Source: an uncultured Faecalibacterium sp.
Lineage (GTDB): Bacteria > Bacillota > Clostridia > Oscillospirales > Ruminococcaceae
Direction: 5' to 3'
Assembly: GCA_902463235.1 (NCBI GenBank)
Contig: CABQER010000021.1
Span: forward strand, 1-13,541
Length of the DNA stretch: 13,541 nt
The stretch's first letter is position 1; each line of letters begins with the position of its first letter. The translations under genes and the position numbers were made by a program. Positions 6,000 through 13,239 of the stretch are shown piece by piece. The notes beneath the pieces were generated by a model, which did not search any database, had not been told where the DNA came from, and saw only the letters and a program-made list of their open reading frames with translations.

Positions 6000-6052
6000 A
6001 TTGTTCCCCCTTTGGGTTCTGATTTACCTTTTATTTCTTATCTCATTTACCA

Positions 6053-6087
6053 CAGTGCACTCCCCGCTCCTGCAAAGCGCAGTGCAC
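6053..6087 (-). promoter_or_regulatory. CAGTGCAC repeat pair in the ppaC leader
   Basis: CAGTGCAC occurs at 6053-6060 and 6080-6087, 27 bases apart. Because the core GTGCAC is a palindrome, the two copies can pair in the RNA as a 7-base stem (GTGCACT with AGTGCAC). It lies just after the predicted ppaC start site. It may be an operator or a leader hairpin. Confidence 0.3.
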
Positions 6088-6096
6088 CTCAGGTTT

Positions 6097-6125
6097 ATTT
6101 TAGCACAATTGCCTGCACGGGTAAA
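6097..6125 (-). promoter_or_regulatory. Promoter of ppaC
   Basis: Minus-strand -35 TTTACC (6120-6125), 17-base spacer, -10 TAAAAT (6097-6102) with an extended TG upstream (TGCTAAAAT). The start would be near 6090, giving a leader of about 90 bases. Confidence 0.65.
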
Positions 6126-6171
6126 GTGGAACAAACACGCTGCGGCGCGGCTTTTCCGCCTGCCGCAGTCC

Positions 6172-6200
6172 TTGACAGACCCTGCAAAAAACGGTAAGCT
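6172..6200 (+). promoter_or_regulatory. Candidate promoter of the 6232 gene
   Basis: Perfect TTGACA (6172-6177), 17-base spacer, weak -10 TAAGCT (6195-6200). The predicted leader is only about 25 bases. Confidence 0.5.
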
Positions 6201-6231
6201 TTACCTGAAAAAAGCACAAATGGAGGCATCT

Positions 6232-7029
6232 ATGAAAAAACAGTTTTTCCGCATCCTCTCCTGCTGTGTGCTGCTGGCCTGCCTGTGCGCCCTGCCCGCC
6301 TACGCACAGGAACCCAAGGCCGCACAGCCCGCCGCAAAAGAGGATAAGGTGGTAACAGATATCACCGGTTCTGCCGACCTGATGCGCAATGTCGTTGGCT
6401 TTACCACCAACTTTGGCGGGCCGTACCACTTTGCGCAGGCAGACCACAAGTCCCCTGCGCAGGCCTACGGTGATGCCCCTGCCGAGGGAGCCGTTGCGGT
6501 GCTGCGGCTTTTTGCCCGCGCCGATGACCACGGCGATATTCCCCTCAACACCAGCGGACACAGCTTCCTCACCATCACCAATGTCTCGGAGCAGGATATC
6601 AATGTGGGCGGACTGCTCATTGCGCCGGATACGTCCATCACCGTAAGCACCCGCGGCAACCGCTGCGAGCATTCCGGCATCTGGTACAATCTGGAGGGCT
6701 ACTACAAATATTACCTGAACGCTTCTTACTATCAGAATCTTTACGGCATTCAGGTCTCACTGGACCAGAGCCAGCTAGACACTGTAAATCAGGCATTGGC
6801 CAACGCAGACCACTGGTCGGCCATTTACAACTGCACCTCGTTCTCTGCGGGCCTCTGGAATGCCGTGTGCTCCGATACGCTCTGCGCCGGTGTGCCCGAG
6901 ACCCCGGCCGACCTGAAAGCGGACATGCTGAGGAAGTACCCAGACAAGACGGTGTTCGGGCCGACCGTCCCGTATGATTATATCGTATATTACGGCACCA
7001 GCCTGACCCCCAGTCAGGAATTTTCCTGA
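6232..7029 (+). CDS. Secreted papain-fold cysteine hydrolase candidate (His-then-Cys order)
   Basis: 265 residues from ATG 6232, with GGAGG (6222-6226) 5 bases upstream; the in-frame ATG at 6220 precedes that site. A Sec signal peptide (MKKQFFRILSCCVLLACLCA) ends at AYA (23-25). The mature protein has a His block NTSGHSFLTITNVS (106-119, His110) followed much later by a Cys block IYNCTSFSAGLWNAVC (198-213, Cys201). His before Cys is the circularly permuted papain-like order of NlpC/LRAT-like and YiiX/DUF4105-like proteins, where NCTxFxxxxW is typical. Between them are RCEHSGIWYNLEGYY (144-158) and a Tyr-rich stretch. Target bond and substrate are unknown; known relatives include amidases and acyltransferases. 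A MATE gene follows 90 bases downstream with its own promoter. Confidence 0.7.
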   Translation: MKKQFFRILSCCVLLACLCALPAYAQEPKAAQPAAKEDKVVTDITGSADLMRNVVGFTTNFGGPYHFAQADHKSPAQAYGDAPAEGAVAVLRLFARADDHGDIPLNTSGHSFLTITNVSEQDINVGGLLIAPDTSITVSTRGNRCEHSGIWYNLEGYYKYYLNASYYQNLYGIQVSLDQSQLDTVNQALANADHWSAIYNCTSFSAGLWNAVCSDTLCAGVPETPADLKADMLRKYPDKTVFGPTVPYDYIVYYGTSLTPSQEFS

Positions 7030-7043
7030 CAGAAGATTTTCTC

Positions 7044-7072
7044 TTGTAATTCTGCGCGTTCTGCTGTATGAT
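7044..7072 (+). promoter_or_regulatory. Candidate promoter of the MATE gene
   Basis: TTGTAA (7044-7049), 17-base spacer, TATGAT (7067-7072). The start would be near 7079, about 41 bases before ATG 7120. Confidence 0.6.
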
Positions 7073-7119
7073 ATAGGTCATGTATCCAAGTGCATCTTGT
7101 CACCGTTACGGAGGGACCT

Positions 7120-8487
7120 ATGACAGCAACCAAAACGCCCGCGTTCCATAAGCCGCCGCTGTTCACCCGGCAGCAGCTCATTGCCCTGCTGCTGCCGCTG
7201 ATCGCAGAGCAGGCGCTCAGCGTGACCATCGGTCTGGCCGACACGCTGATGGTCTCCTCGGTGGGGGAAGCCGCTGTTTCCGGCGTGAGCCTTGTGGACA
7301 GCTTCAACACCCTGATGATCCAGATCATGAGCGCCCTTGCCACCGGCGGCGCGGTGGTCACCAGCCAGTACATCGGCCGGCAGGAGCCAAAGGATGCCAA
7401 GAATGCAGCGGCGCAGATCCTGTTCATCCTGTCCAGCTTCAGCCTGCTGGTGGCCGCCGTTGTGGTGGCGGGCCGCCATGCCATCCTGCGCGGCATCTTC
7501 GGCTCCATCGACGTGGACGTGATGCGCTATGCCGAGACCTACTTCCTGCTCTCGGCCCTGAGCTACCCGTTCATCGGCCTGTACAACGCCGGTGCGGCCC
7601 TGTTCCGGGCGCAGGGCAACAGCAAGATCAGCATGATGTCCAGCCTTGTGATGAATGTGGTGAACATTGGCGGCAACGCCGTGCTGATCTACGGCTTCAA
7701 AATGGGCGTGATGGGTGCTGCGCTGGCCAGCCTTGTGTCCCGCGCCATTGCCTGCGTGGCTGTGCTGTACCTGCTGCAGCGGCCCGCCTGCCCGCTGCGG
7801 GTGGACAGCCTGCAGGCCCTTGCCCCGAAGGCACGGCTCATCCAGCAGATCCTGCGGGTGGGCATCCCTGCCGGTATTGAAAACGGCATGTTCCAGATCG
7901 GCAAGCTGTCCGTTTCCAGCCTGACCTCCACTCTGGGCACCGCCGCCATTGCGGCCAACGCCGTGGCAAACACCACCACCACCTTTTTGAACATCCCGGC
8001 CAACGCCGTGGGCATGGCTGCGCTGACCGTGGTGGGCCAGTGCCTTGGCGCAGGCGAAAAAGATCAGGCTGTGTATTACTCCCGCCGCCTGATGCTGTTT
8101 GCCTACTGCGGCGCATGGTTCATGAACCTTTCGGCCTTCCTGTTTGCCAACAAATTTGCACTGGGCCTGTTCGGCCTCTCGCCCGAGGCCTACGCCATGG
8201 CGCTGGAAGTGATGGTGTGGTTCAACATCGTTTCGCTGTTCATCTGGCCTTCCAGCTTTACCATGCCCAACATCCTGCGTGCGGCAGGCGATGCCCGCTT
8301 TACCATGACCGTGAGCATCGTGTCCATGTGGGCCTTCCGGGTGGGCTTCTGCTACCTGTGTGTGCTGGCCTTCCACGGCGGCCTGCTGGCCATCTGGATG
8401 GGCATGTATCTGGACTGGGCGTTCCGCTCCCTGTGCTTCTTTGTACGCTTCGTGCGCGGCAAGTGGCTGGAACAGCAGGTCATCTAA
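7120..8487 (+). CDS. MATE family multidrug/cation antiporter
   Basis: 455 residues from ATG 7120, with GGAGGG (7110-7115) upstream; an upstream in-frame codon at 7090 lacks a site. An inner-membrane exporter of toxic organic cations driven by Na+ or H+. Visible MATE traits: an N-terminal PLIAEQALSVTIGLADTLMV helix (the family's ADxxMV motif), the VSGVSLVDSFNTLMIQI helix, GGAVVTSQYIGRQEPKDAK loop, ALFRAQGNSKISMM at the end of TM5, and in the second half ANAVANTTTTFLNIPANAVG and AALTVVGQCLGAGEKDQA, which mirror the first half. About twelve membrane segments are expected, and the length is typical. The substrate cannot be read from sequence. Followed by a strong terminator. Confidence 0.95.
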   Translation: MTATKTPAFHKPPLFTRQQLIALLLPLIAEQALSVTIGLADTLMVSSVGEAAVSGVSLVDSFNTLMIQIMSALATGGAVVTSQYIGRQEPKDAKNAAAQILFILSSFSLLVAAVVVAGRHAILRGIFGSIDVDVMRYAETYFLLSALSYPFIGLYNAGAALFRAQGNSKISMMSSLVMNVVNIGGNAVLIYGFKMGVMGAALASLVSRAIACVAVLYLLQRPACPLRVDSLQALAPKARLIQQILRVGIPAGIENGMFQIGKLSVSSLTSTLGTAAIAANAVANTTTTFLNIPANAVGMAALTVVGQCLGAGEKDQAVYYSRRLMLFAYCGAWFMNLSAFLFANKFALGLFGLSPEAYAMALEVMVWFNIVSLFIWPSSFTMPNILRAAGDARFTMTVSIVSMWAFRVGFCYLCVLAFHGGLLAIWMGMYLDWAFRSLCFFVRFVRGKWLEQQVI

Positions 8488-8509
8488 ATCTTTCCTCTGC
8501 ATTTTATAA

Positions 8510-8538
8510 GAGCCTGCCGCGAAGGCAGGCTCTTTTTT
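8510..8538 (+). terminator. Rho-independent terminator after the MATE gene
   Basis: GAGCCTGCC (8510-8518), loop GCGAA, GGCAGGCTC (8524-8532), six T (8533-8538), 22 bases after the stop codon. Confidence 0.92.
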
Positions 8539-8594
8539 ACGCAATACGCACAAATAATTTATTTGTTTTTCAGTAATGTTGTCTGCTTTCGTTC

Positions 8595-8623
8595 TTGTTT
8601 TTGTCACATTCCCGGCGTATAAT
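8595..8623 (+). promoter_or_regulatory. Candidate promoter of the PAP2 gene
   Basis: Perfect -10 TATAAT (8618-8623); TTGTTT (8595-8600) at 17 bases is a modest -35. The start would be near 8630, about 40 bases before ATG 8671. Confidence 0.6.
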
Positions 8624-8670
8624 TTCACAGTGCTAAGAGCTTTCACTTCTGCAAAAAGGAGGCTTTTTCA

Positions 8671-9330
8671 ATGAAACGCAGTTGGTTTTCGCGCCATCCG
8701 CTTTGCTTCATGGCGCTGTATCTCATACTTTATCTTTCCGCATTCAATTTCCTGAACACCCAGATCCATATGCCGCACATCCTCGTGCACTGCCGGCTGG
8801 ACGATCTGATTCCCTTCTGCAAATATGCGGTCATCCCCTATTTTGCATGGTTTCCGTGGATCCCGTTCACCCTGTTCTTCCTTCTGTGGAAGGCACCCCG
8901 GGAGGACTTCTGGCGGCTGTGTATGCCGCTGTTCAGCGGTATGACCATTGCGCTGGCCTGCTACGTGATCCTGCCCACCGGGCTGAATCTGCGCCCCTGC
9001 TATGTGCCGGGCACAGACATCTTCGCCCGTGCGGTGCGGTTCCTGTACAGCACCGACACACCCATCAATGTCTGCCCGTCCATCCATGTGTTCAACTCGG
9101 TCACGCTGATGCTGGCCTATCACCGCTGCCGCATCTTTGAGCAGCCCCGGTTCCGCTGGATGCGCCCGGCCGCTGATGTGCTGTGCATCTCCATTGTATG
9201 CTCCACCATGCTGCTCAAGCAGCACAGCTGCATCGATGCAGCGCTGGGCGCTTTGCTGGCGCTGGCACTGGATACCGCGTTCAGCCGTATGATGGACACC
9301 AACGATCTGCCGCAGATGCGCCGCATCTGA
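8671..9330 (+). CDS. PAP2-family membrane phosphatase/phosphotransferase
   Basis: 219 residues from ATG 8671, with AAGGAGG (8656-8662) 8 bases upstream. Five to six hydrophobic segments suggest an integral membrane protein. PAP2 motifs are in order: NLRPC (106-110, motif 1, without the usual Lys eight residues before the Arg), CPSIHVFNSV (135-144, His139) and KQHSCID (183-189, His185 and Asp189), with the catalytic His and Asp in the expected places. The PTGLNLRP and PSIHVFNS wording is closest to the inositolphosphotransferase-like (PAP2_3) branch, acting on lipid phosphates or lipid head groups at the membrane face. The actual substrate is unknown. It stands alone between its own promoter and a terminator shared with convergent gluQ. 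Confidence 0.88.
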   Translation: MKRSWFSRHPLCFMALYLILYLSAFNFLNTQIHMPHILVHCRLDDLIPFCKYAVIPYFAWFPWIPFTLFFLLWKAPREDFWRLCMPLFSGMTIALACYVILPTGLNLRPCYVPGTDIFARAVRFLYSTDTPINVCPSIHVFNSVTLMLAYHRCRIFEQPRFRWMRPAADVLCISIVCSTMLLKQHSCIDAALGALLALALDTAFSRMMDTNDLPQMRRI

Positions 9331-9340
9331 ATCTCTATAA

Positions 9341-9382
9341 AAAAGAAATGCGCTGTCATCGGGGGACAGCGCATCTTTTTTT
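9341..9382. terminator. Bidirectional terminator between the PAP2 gene and gluQ
   Basis: ATGCGCTGTC (9348-9357), 7-base loop, GACAGCGCAT (9365-9374), C, seven T (9376-9382). On the other strand the stem is followed by TTTCTTTTTT. It serves the convergent genes that end at 9330 (+) and 9385 (-). Confidence 0.9.
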
Positions 9383-9384
9383 GT

Positions 9385-10362
9385 TCAGAACAGATCCTCC
9401 GGCAGGCAGACATCCTGCTTTGGCACCTTTGCCCAGGAAAAGTCTTTGATCAGGCTTTCCGGTGTGCGGGGCGCAGGCTCCGGCTGCAGGCCGTAGGCGT
9501 AGGCAAGCTTGCCCACGATCTCCTGCGCGGTATACTTTTCCCTCAGGTTTTCCAGACTCTGGTCGCCGTCGCGCTTGGAGAGCCGCCGCCCATCCGGGGC
9601 CAGCAGCAGCGGGCAGTGGGCAAACCCCGGTGCCTGCAGGCCCAGCAGGCGGTACAAATACAGCTGCCGTGCCGTGGACGAAAGCAGGTCTGCACCGCGC
9701 ACCACTTCGGTAACGCCCATGCGGGCATCGTCCACCACCACGGCCAACTGATAGGCGAACACGCCATCCGCCCGGCGCAGGTAGAAGTCACCGCAGTCGT
9801 GCAAAAGATTTTCGGTGTGCGGGCCCATGCAGCCATCCACAAATGTGATGTCCTCGTCCGGCACCATCAGACGGTAGGCAGGGGCCTTCTTTTTGCGTTT
9901 TTCCTCAATTTCGGCAGCGGTCAGGCCGCGGCAGGTGCCCGGATAGACCACGTTGCCGTCCGAGGTATGGGGCGCGCTGGCCGCGTGCAGCTGGGCGCGG
10001 GAGCAAAAACACGGGTACACAAGGCCGCGCTCTTCCAGCTTTTTGTAGCTTGCGGTGTAGATCTCCGCGCACTCACTCTGGTAATAGGGGCCGTTCGGCC
10101 CGCCGGTGCTGCCGCCCTCGTCCCACGCAAGGCCCAGCCAGTCCAGATCCTGTTCCAGCAGGTCAGCATAGATGCGCGGGCAGCGCTCGGCATCCAGATC
10201 CTCAATGCGCAGCACGATGCGCCCGCCCTGACTTTTTGCGCTGAGCCACGCCAGCAGGCTGCAGGCCAGATTGCCCAGATGCAGCCGCCCGCTGGGGCTG
10301 GGGGCAAAGCGACCGGTTGGCGGTATTATCTCCGATTTATCACAATGTGCTTGGTTTTGCAT
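9385..10362 (-). CDS. gluQ: Glutamyl-queuosine tRNA(Asp) synthetase
   Basis: 325 residues. Activates glutamate with ATP and attaches it to queuosine-34 of tRNA-Asp, without tRNA for the activation step. It is a truncated GluRS: the class I catalytic half is present and the anticodon-binding half is missing. The HIGH motif is SPSGRLHLGN (22-31); LRIEDLDAER (51-60) is the amino-acid site. Zinc ligands CFC (Cys118, Cys120), Tyr140 and Cys144 match the GluQ-RS pattern. The KMSKS-like motif is RRLSKRDGD (259-267). ATG 10362 is preferred: AAAGGA lies 7 bases before it, and an in-frame TTG (10377) five codons earlier would include that site. A few residues longer than typical at the C terminus. The gene lies downstream of the PTS gene on the same strand, separated by the composite repeat. 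Confidence 0.95.
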   Translation of the reverse strand: MQNQAHCDKSEIIPPTGRFAPSPSGRLHLGNLACSLLAWLSAKSQGGRIVLRIEDLDAERCPRIYADLLEQDLDWLGLAWDEGGSTGGPNGPYYQSECAEIYTASYKKLEERGLVYPCFCSRAQLHAASAPHTSDGNVVYPGTCRGLTAAEIEEKRKKKAPAYRLMVPDEDITFVDGCMGPHTENLLHDCGDFYLRRADGVFAYQLAVVVDDARMGVTEVVRGADLLSSTARQLYLYRLLGLQAPGFAHCPLLLAPDGRRLSKRDGDQSLENLREKYTAQEIVGKLAYAYGLQPEPAPRTPESLIKDFSWAKVPKQDVCLPEDLF

Positions 10363-10394
10363 TGGGGGTCCTTTCAACCGCTGGACGATTTAAA

Positions 10395-10619
10395 ATTGCC
10401 GACGCGTTCGCTTTGGCAATATCAGCGGAAATATTATTTTATATATTCACGTTTGTGAAGCGAAGCGGAACAATGAAAGCCCCAGTGGGGCTTTTAAGCG
10501 ACCGAACGGTCTTGCGTCAGCAAGATGGAGGGGCCTCGCCCCGACAAGTTCGCGTTTGTCGCGCTCTGCGGAGCGCTCCAAACGCATTTTCACGGGAAGG
10601 GTCGTAACGGGAACGGCAT
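10395..10619. repeat. Composite dispersed repeat, copy 2, with six consecutive small hairpins
   Basis: Block A (10395-10444) matches 699-749 and block B (10584-10619) matches 787-824. The middle is specific to this copy and holds, end to end: AAAGCCCC-agt-GGGGCTTT (10476-10494), GACCG-aa-CGGTC (10500-10511), CTTGC-gtca-GCAAG (10511-10524), GGGGC-ctc-GCCCC (10530-10542), GACAA...TTGTC (10543-10560) and GCGCTC-tgcg-GAGCGC (10561-10576). No convincing gene lies in the gap 10363-10739. Confidence 0.6.
10431..10459 (-). promoter_or_regulatory. Possible gluQ promoter inside the composite repeat
   Basis: Minus-strand TTCACA (10454-10459, five of six), 17-base spacer, TAATAT (10431-10436, four of six). 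It would give a leader of about 60 bases. In copy 1 the -10 position reads TAATTC, so the site is not conserved there. Confidence 0.35.
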
Positions 10620-10714
10620 GTTGCTGCTGTCGGCTCATCGCCGTCGCGCAGCGACTATAAATCGGTGGAACACAAAAAATCCTTTCGCTCTGCGCGGGAA
10701 GCCGCTTTTTCCCT

Positions 10715-10743
10715 ATTATAGTTGCCCGTCCGCCAAAGGTCAA
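10715..10743 (-). promoter_or_regulatory. Near-consensus leftward promoter overlapping the end of the PTS gene
   Basis: Minus-strand TTGACC (10738-10743), 17-base spacer, perfect TATAAT (10715-10720). The -35 covers the PTS stop codon (10740-10742). A transcript from about 10708 would reach gluQ with a leader near 345 bases containing the hairpin row, or would be a separate small RNA. Confidence 0.6.
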
Positions 10744-12287
10744 CAGACCACCCTGTTCAGCCGCCGCTCCACCGCCTGCCGCACCTCCGGCGCGCGGATG
10801 CCGTACACGATCTGCACATCGCAGCCGCTTTGCACCACACCGCTGCAGGGCAGGGCTTTCAGGGCCTGCTCCTTGACGAAGGCCGGGTCGTTCACCGTGA
10901 CACGCAGGCGGGTAAAGCAGTTGTCCACCGTGCGGATGTTCTCCCGCCCGCCAAAGGCTGCAATGAGCTTTTCTACTCCCTGCTCGTCCAGCGGCAGGGC
11001 CTTTTCCGGCCGGGACGGCTCTTCCGGGCGGCGGCCCGGTGTGGGCAGGTCCAGCGCCTTGATGAGCACAGTGAACACCACAAAATACACCGCGATCTGG
11101 GCAAGGCCCAGCAGATACAGCACCGGGTAGTTCGTGCGGGCCGCACCAGCGGAAAGGTTCATCACAAGCGACCCCAGAAAGTTCGAGGTAAACGCCGTGA
11201 CTCCGCACAGGTGCAGCAGCACGATGAAGCTGCCGGAGATGGCTGCGTGCGCCAGCCACAAAACCGGTGCCGAGAAGCAGAACAGAAAATCCAGCGGCTC
11301 CGTAATGGAAGCCAGCGATGCCGTAAAGGCCAGCGGCAGCAGCTGAAGGGCAGTCTTTTTGCGGCTGCCCCGCCGGGCACAGAAGATGAATGCCGCCGCA
11401 ATGCCAAAGTAGCCGAAGGTCTTGGTAAAGCCGGTGTACATCCACACGATGCCATCCGAAAACGGCAGGCCGAGGTTATATTCGGTCATCATGACCACAT
11501 AGGCACCGGTATAGGTGACGCTGCCCACCATAAGCTGACCGCCCAGCTGCGAGAACTGGAACGGCATATACACCAGATGATGCAGCCCTGTAGGGATGAG
11601 CAGCCGTTCCAGAAAGCCGTACAAAAACAACCCGATATTGCCGGAAGCGGCAATGAAGCCGGTGACGGCCGCAATGGCCTTCTGGATAGGCGGCCAGACA
11701 AAGCAGGCCCCAGAGCCCAGCACCGCCGCCAGTGCCGCCATGCAGGCAAAGGACCACCGCACACCGGAGAACACACCGCCCAGAATGCCGCGGTGGGCTT
11801 TTTCGCAGGTGCGGTCATACACAAAGGCGGTGAGCAGGCCCAGCAGAATGCCGCCGAACACGCCGGTGTCCACAGTCTGGATGCCCAGCACCATGGTCTG
11901 GCCTGCGCTGTACAGGCCGGTAAGTGCATCCGGCTGCGCCAGCAGGCCCAACTCGGTCAGCGTTACATTGCCCGCTGTCAGGTAGACAAGATAGCTCATC
12001 AGGGCGATGAACGCCGCCTGATGCTTTTCCCGCTTTGCCAGCGCCGCCGCAAGACCGGTGCAGAACAGCACGCTCAGATTTGAAATGACCGCCGTGAGGC
12101 ATTTGTAAAGGATCCTGCCCGCCAGCTGCACCGGCTCCCACCGCAAAAAGGGCAGCACCCCGGCCAGCGGCGCACTGGTGAGCAGTGCGCCCACCACCAG
12201 CAGCAGGCCCGCCGCCGAAAGATAGCTCAGCGGTGCCAGCATTGCGCGGGAGAACCGCTCCAATGCGGCTGTGATGCGGTGCTTCAT
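10740..12287 (-). CDS. PTS sugar permease EIICB, glucose/maltose/N-acetylglucosamine superfamily
   Basis: 515 residues. Imports and phosphorylates a sugar in one step using phosphate relayed from HPr and an EIIA. The EIIC membrane domain spans about 10-410, with the signatures YGFLERLLIPTGLHH (223-237) and SITEPLDFLF (327-336). A charged linker (415-430) leads to the EIIB domain, with phosphorylated Cys457 in TVDNCFTRLRV (453-463). Domain order is C-B and there is no fused EIIA, so one must come from elsewhere. ATG 12287 is chosen for GGAGGG (12296-12301) 8 bases upstream; the frame continues to 12353 without a site. LHHLVYMPFQF after the Pro-Thr-Gly motif is reminiscent of alpha-glucoside/maltose types, but the substrate is not assignable. 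No terminator is obvious, so readthrough towards gluQ is possible. No antiterminator RNA site was recognised upstream. Confidence 0.93.
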   Translation of the reverse strand: MKHRITAALERFSRAMLAPLSYLSAAGLLLVVGALLTSAPLAGVLPFLRWEPVQLAGRILYKCLTAVISNLSVLFCTGLAAALAKREKHQAAFIALMSYLVYLTAGNVTLTELGLLAQPDALTGLYSAGQTMVLGIQTVDTGVFGGILLGLLTAFVYDRTCEKAHRGILGGVFSGVRWSFACMAALAAVLGSGACFVWPPIQKAIAAVTGFIAASGNIGLFLYGFLERLLIPTGLHHLVYMPFQFSQLGGQLMVGSVTYTGAYVVMMTEYNLGLPFSDGIVWMYTGFTKTFGYFGIAAAFIFCARRGSRKKTALQLLPLAFTASLASITEPLDFLFCFSAPVLWLAHAAISGSFIVLLHLCGVTAFTSNFLGSLVMNLSAGAARTNYPVLYLLGLAQIAVYFVVFTVLIKALDLPTPGRRPEEPSRPEKALPLDEQGVEKLIAAFGGRENIRTVDNCFTRLRVTVNDPAFVKEQALKALPCSGVVQSGCDVQIVYGIRAPEVRQAVERRLNRVVC

Positions 12288-12323
12288 GGGCGTTTCCCTC
12301 CTTTCCGGCTGACGTGGGCAGAC

Positions 12324-12363
12324 ACTATACTTGTAGTCAACCGATTTTTGCAAAAAATGTCAA
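12324..12363 (-). promoter_or_regulatory. Candidate promoter of the PTS gene
   Basis: Minus-strand TTGCAA (12348-12353), 18-base spacer, TATAGT (12324-12329). A perfect TTGACA (12358-12363) lies just upstream but is too far from TATAGT to pair with it. The start would be near 12317, about 30 bases before ATG 12287. Confidence 0.5.
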
Positions 12364-12444
12364 GAATGCAAAGTTCCCAAAAATGCGTTTTTTCTTTGTG
12401 CAGGGTGCATATTTCCCGCTTGAAATTCGTTCTGCGCTGTCCGA

Positions 12445-12473
12445 TTGACAACCGCCGCGGCAGAACGTATACT
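12445..12473 (+). promoter_or_regulatory. Strong promoter of the Ser-rich lipoprotein gene
   Basis: TTGACA (12445-12450), 17-base spacer, TATACT (12468-12473). The start would be near 12480, giving a leader of about 56 bases. Divergent from the PTS promoter about 90 bases away. Confidence 0.8.
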
Positions 12474-12535
12474 TAGGGTGTATCGTTTTGAAGTGCTGCG
12501 GCCCGGCTGCGGCACCGCTCAAGGAGGACATTGCT

Positions 12536-13150
12536 ATGAAATTGAGATATGCCCGCATCCTCTCGCTGCTGCTCTGCGCAGCGCTGGCCTGCAGCATTCT
12601 GGCAGGCTGCGGCGGCTCAACCGCCAGCAGTTCCGAAGCGCCAAGCTCTGCCAGCAGTTCTGCAAGCTCCGCTGCTTCCGGCGAAGACCTGCCCGATTCC
12701 ACCACCCGGGCCGACACCTCCGGCCTGAACCCCGGCGATTTTGACGAGAACTCCATCTTCTCCATCACCGGCACCGCTGCCGCCTTTGAGCCTTGTCTGG
12801 GCTGGGGGCCGGGTGTTTCCGGCTGCTCGCTCAAATCGGTGATCGCAGCGGCATCCCTGCTGCAGTGGGCAGAAAACGCCCGCCTTGCCTCCCGCACCCC
12901 GGAAGCCGTGCAGGAAGCTTTCTACAGCTGGTACGACACGCTGGACGCTGATGAGCAGGAAAGCTTTGCCGAGGCCTGGACGATGATCGAGCCGGACGCG
13001 CTGAGCCTTTTGAGCGACAAGGACAGCATGGCTGGCCGCATTGAGGATGCCGGCCTTGACCCGGACACCCTGCCCGGCTGCACCCTGAAGAACTGGCAGG
13101 CCCTGCAGACCGTGCTGGACGACTGCGTGCCCGCAGCCGGGGAAGAATGA
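12536..13150 (+). CDS. Secreted lipoprotein of unknown function with Ser/Ala tether
   Basis: 204 residues from ATG 12536, with AAGGAGGA (12521-12528) 7 bases upstream; the frame opens earlier (12488) without a site. MKLRYARILSLLLCAALACS then ILAGC is a lipoprotein signal with Cys25. Residues 26-55 are a Ser/Ala-rich flexible tether. The folded part (about 60-204) begins with an acidic DENSIFSITG segment, then helices: SLKSVIAAASLLQWAENARL, TPEAVQEAFYSWYDTLDADEQ, SFAEAWTMIEPDALSLL, LKNWQALQTVLDDCV. It has two to three Cys (in FEPCLGWGPGVSGC and late PGC / DDC) that might form disulfides. No catalytic motif was recognised. It does not resemble the two lipoproteins at 1077-2506 beyond the signal. 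Ends at a strong terminator. Confidence 0.85.
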   Translation: MKLRYARILSLLLCAALACSILAGCGGSTASSSEAPSSASSSASSAASGEDLPDSTTRADTSGLNPGDFDENSIFSITGTAAAFEPCLGWGPGVSGCSLKSVIAAASLLQWAENARLASRTPEAVQEAFYSWYDTLDADEQESFAEAWTMIEPDALSLLSDKDSMAGRIEDAGLDPDTLPGCTLKNWQALQTVLDDCVPAAGEE

Positions 13151-13177
13151 TCCGTCATAAACGCTTCGGATACAACA

Positions 13178-13217
13178 GCACCGGGCGGTCTTGCGACCGC
13201 CCGGTGCTTTGTTTTTT
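13178..13217 (+). terminator. Rho-independent terminator after the Ser-rich lipoprotein gene
   Basis: GCACCGGGCGGTC (13178-13190), loop TTGC, GACCGCCCGGTGC (13195-13207), then TTTGTTTTTT (13208-13217), 27 bases after the stop codon. Confidence 0.92.
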
Positions 13218-13239
13218 ATGGGTGCCGGAGAAAGATCAG

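Noticed and set aside
4113..6197. Plus-strand open frame of 694 codons
   Set aside because: It lies antisense to the pyrophosphatase gene, whose motifs and length are complete. The His/Gly/Ala-rich translation is typical of a G+C-rich shadow frame, and no ribosome site is present.
7078..8646. Minus-strand open frame of 522 codons
   Set aside because: Antisense to the MATE gene and runs through its terminator and the PAP2 promoter. Gln/His/Gly-rich composition with no domain.
10363..10710. T-box riboswitch ahead of the synthetase-like gluQ
   Set aside because: No AGGGTGGNACCGCG-type T-box sequence or Stem I features could be found on the minus strand; a GGTGGAAC string is on the other strand.
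10447..11445. Minus-strand frame of 332 codons overlapping the PTS gene in another frame
   Set aside because: The PTS frame carries the real EIIC/EIIB motifs. The other frame is compositional and ends within the hairpin repeat.
10722..12083. Plus-strand open frame of 453 codons
   Set aside because: Antisense to the PTS gene, low-complexity composition, no promoter or ribosome site.
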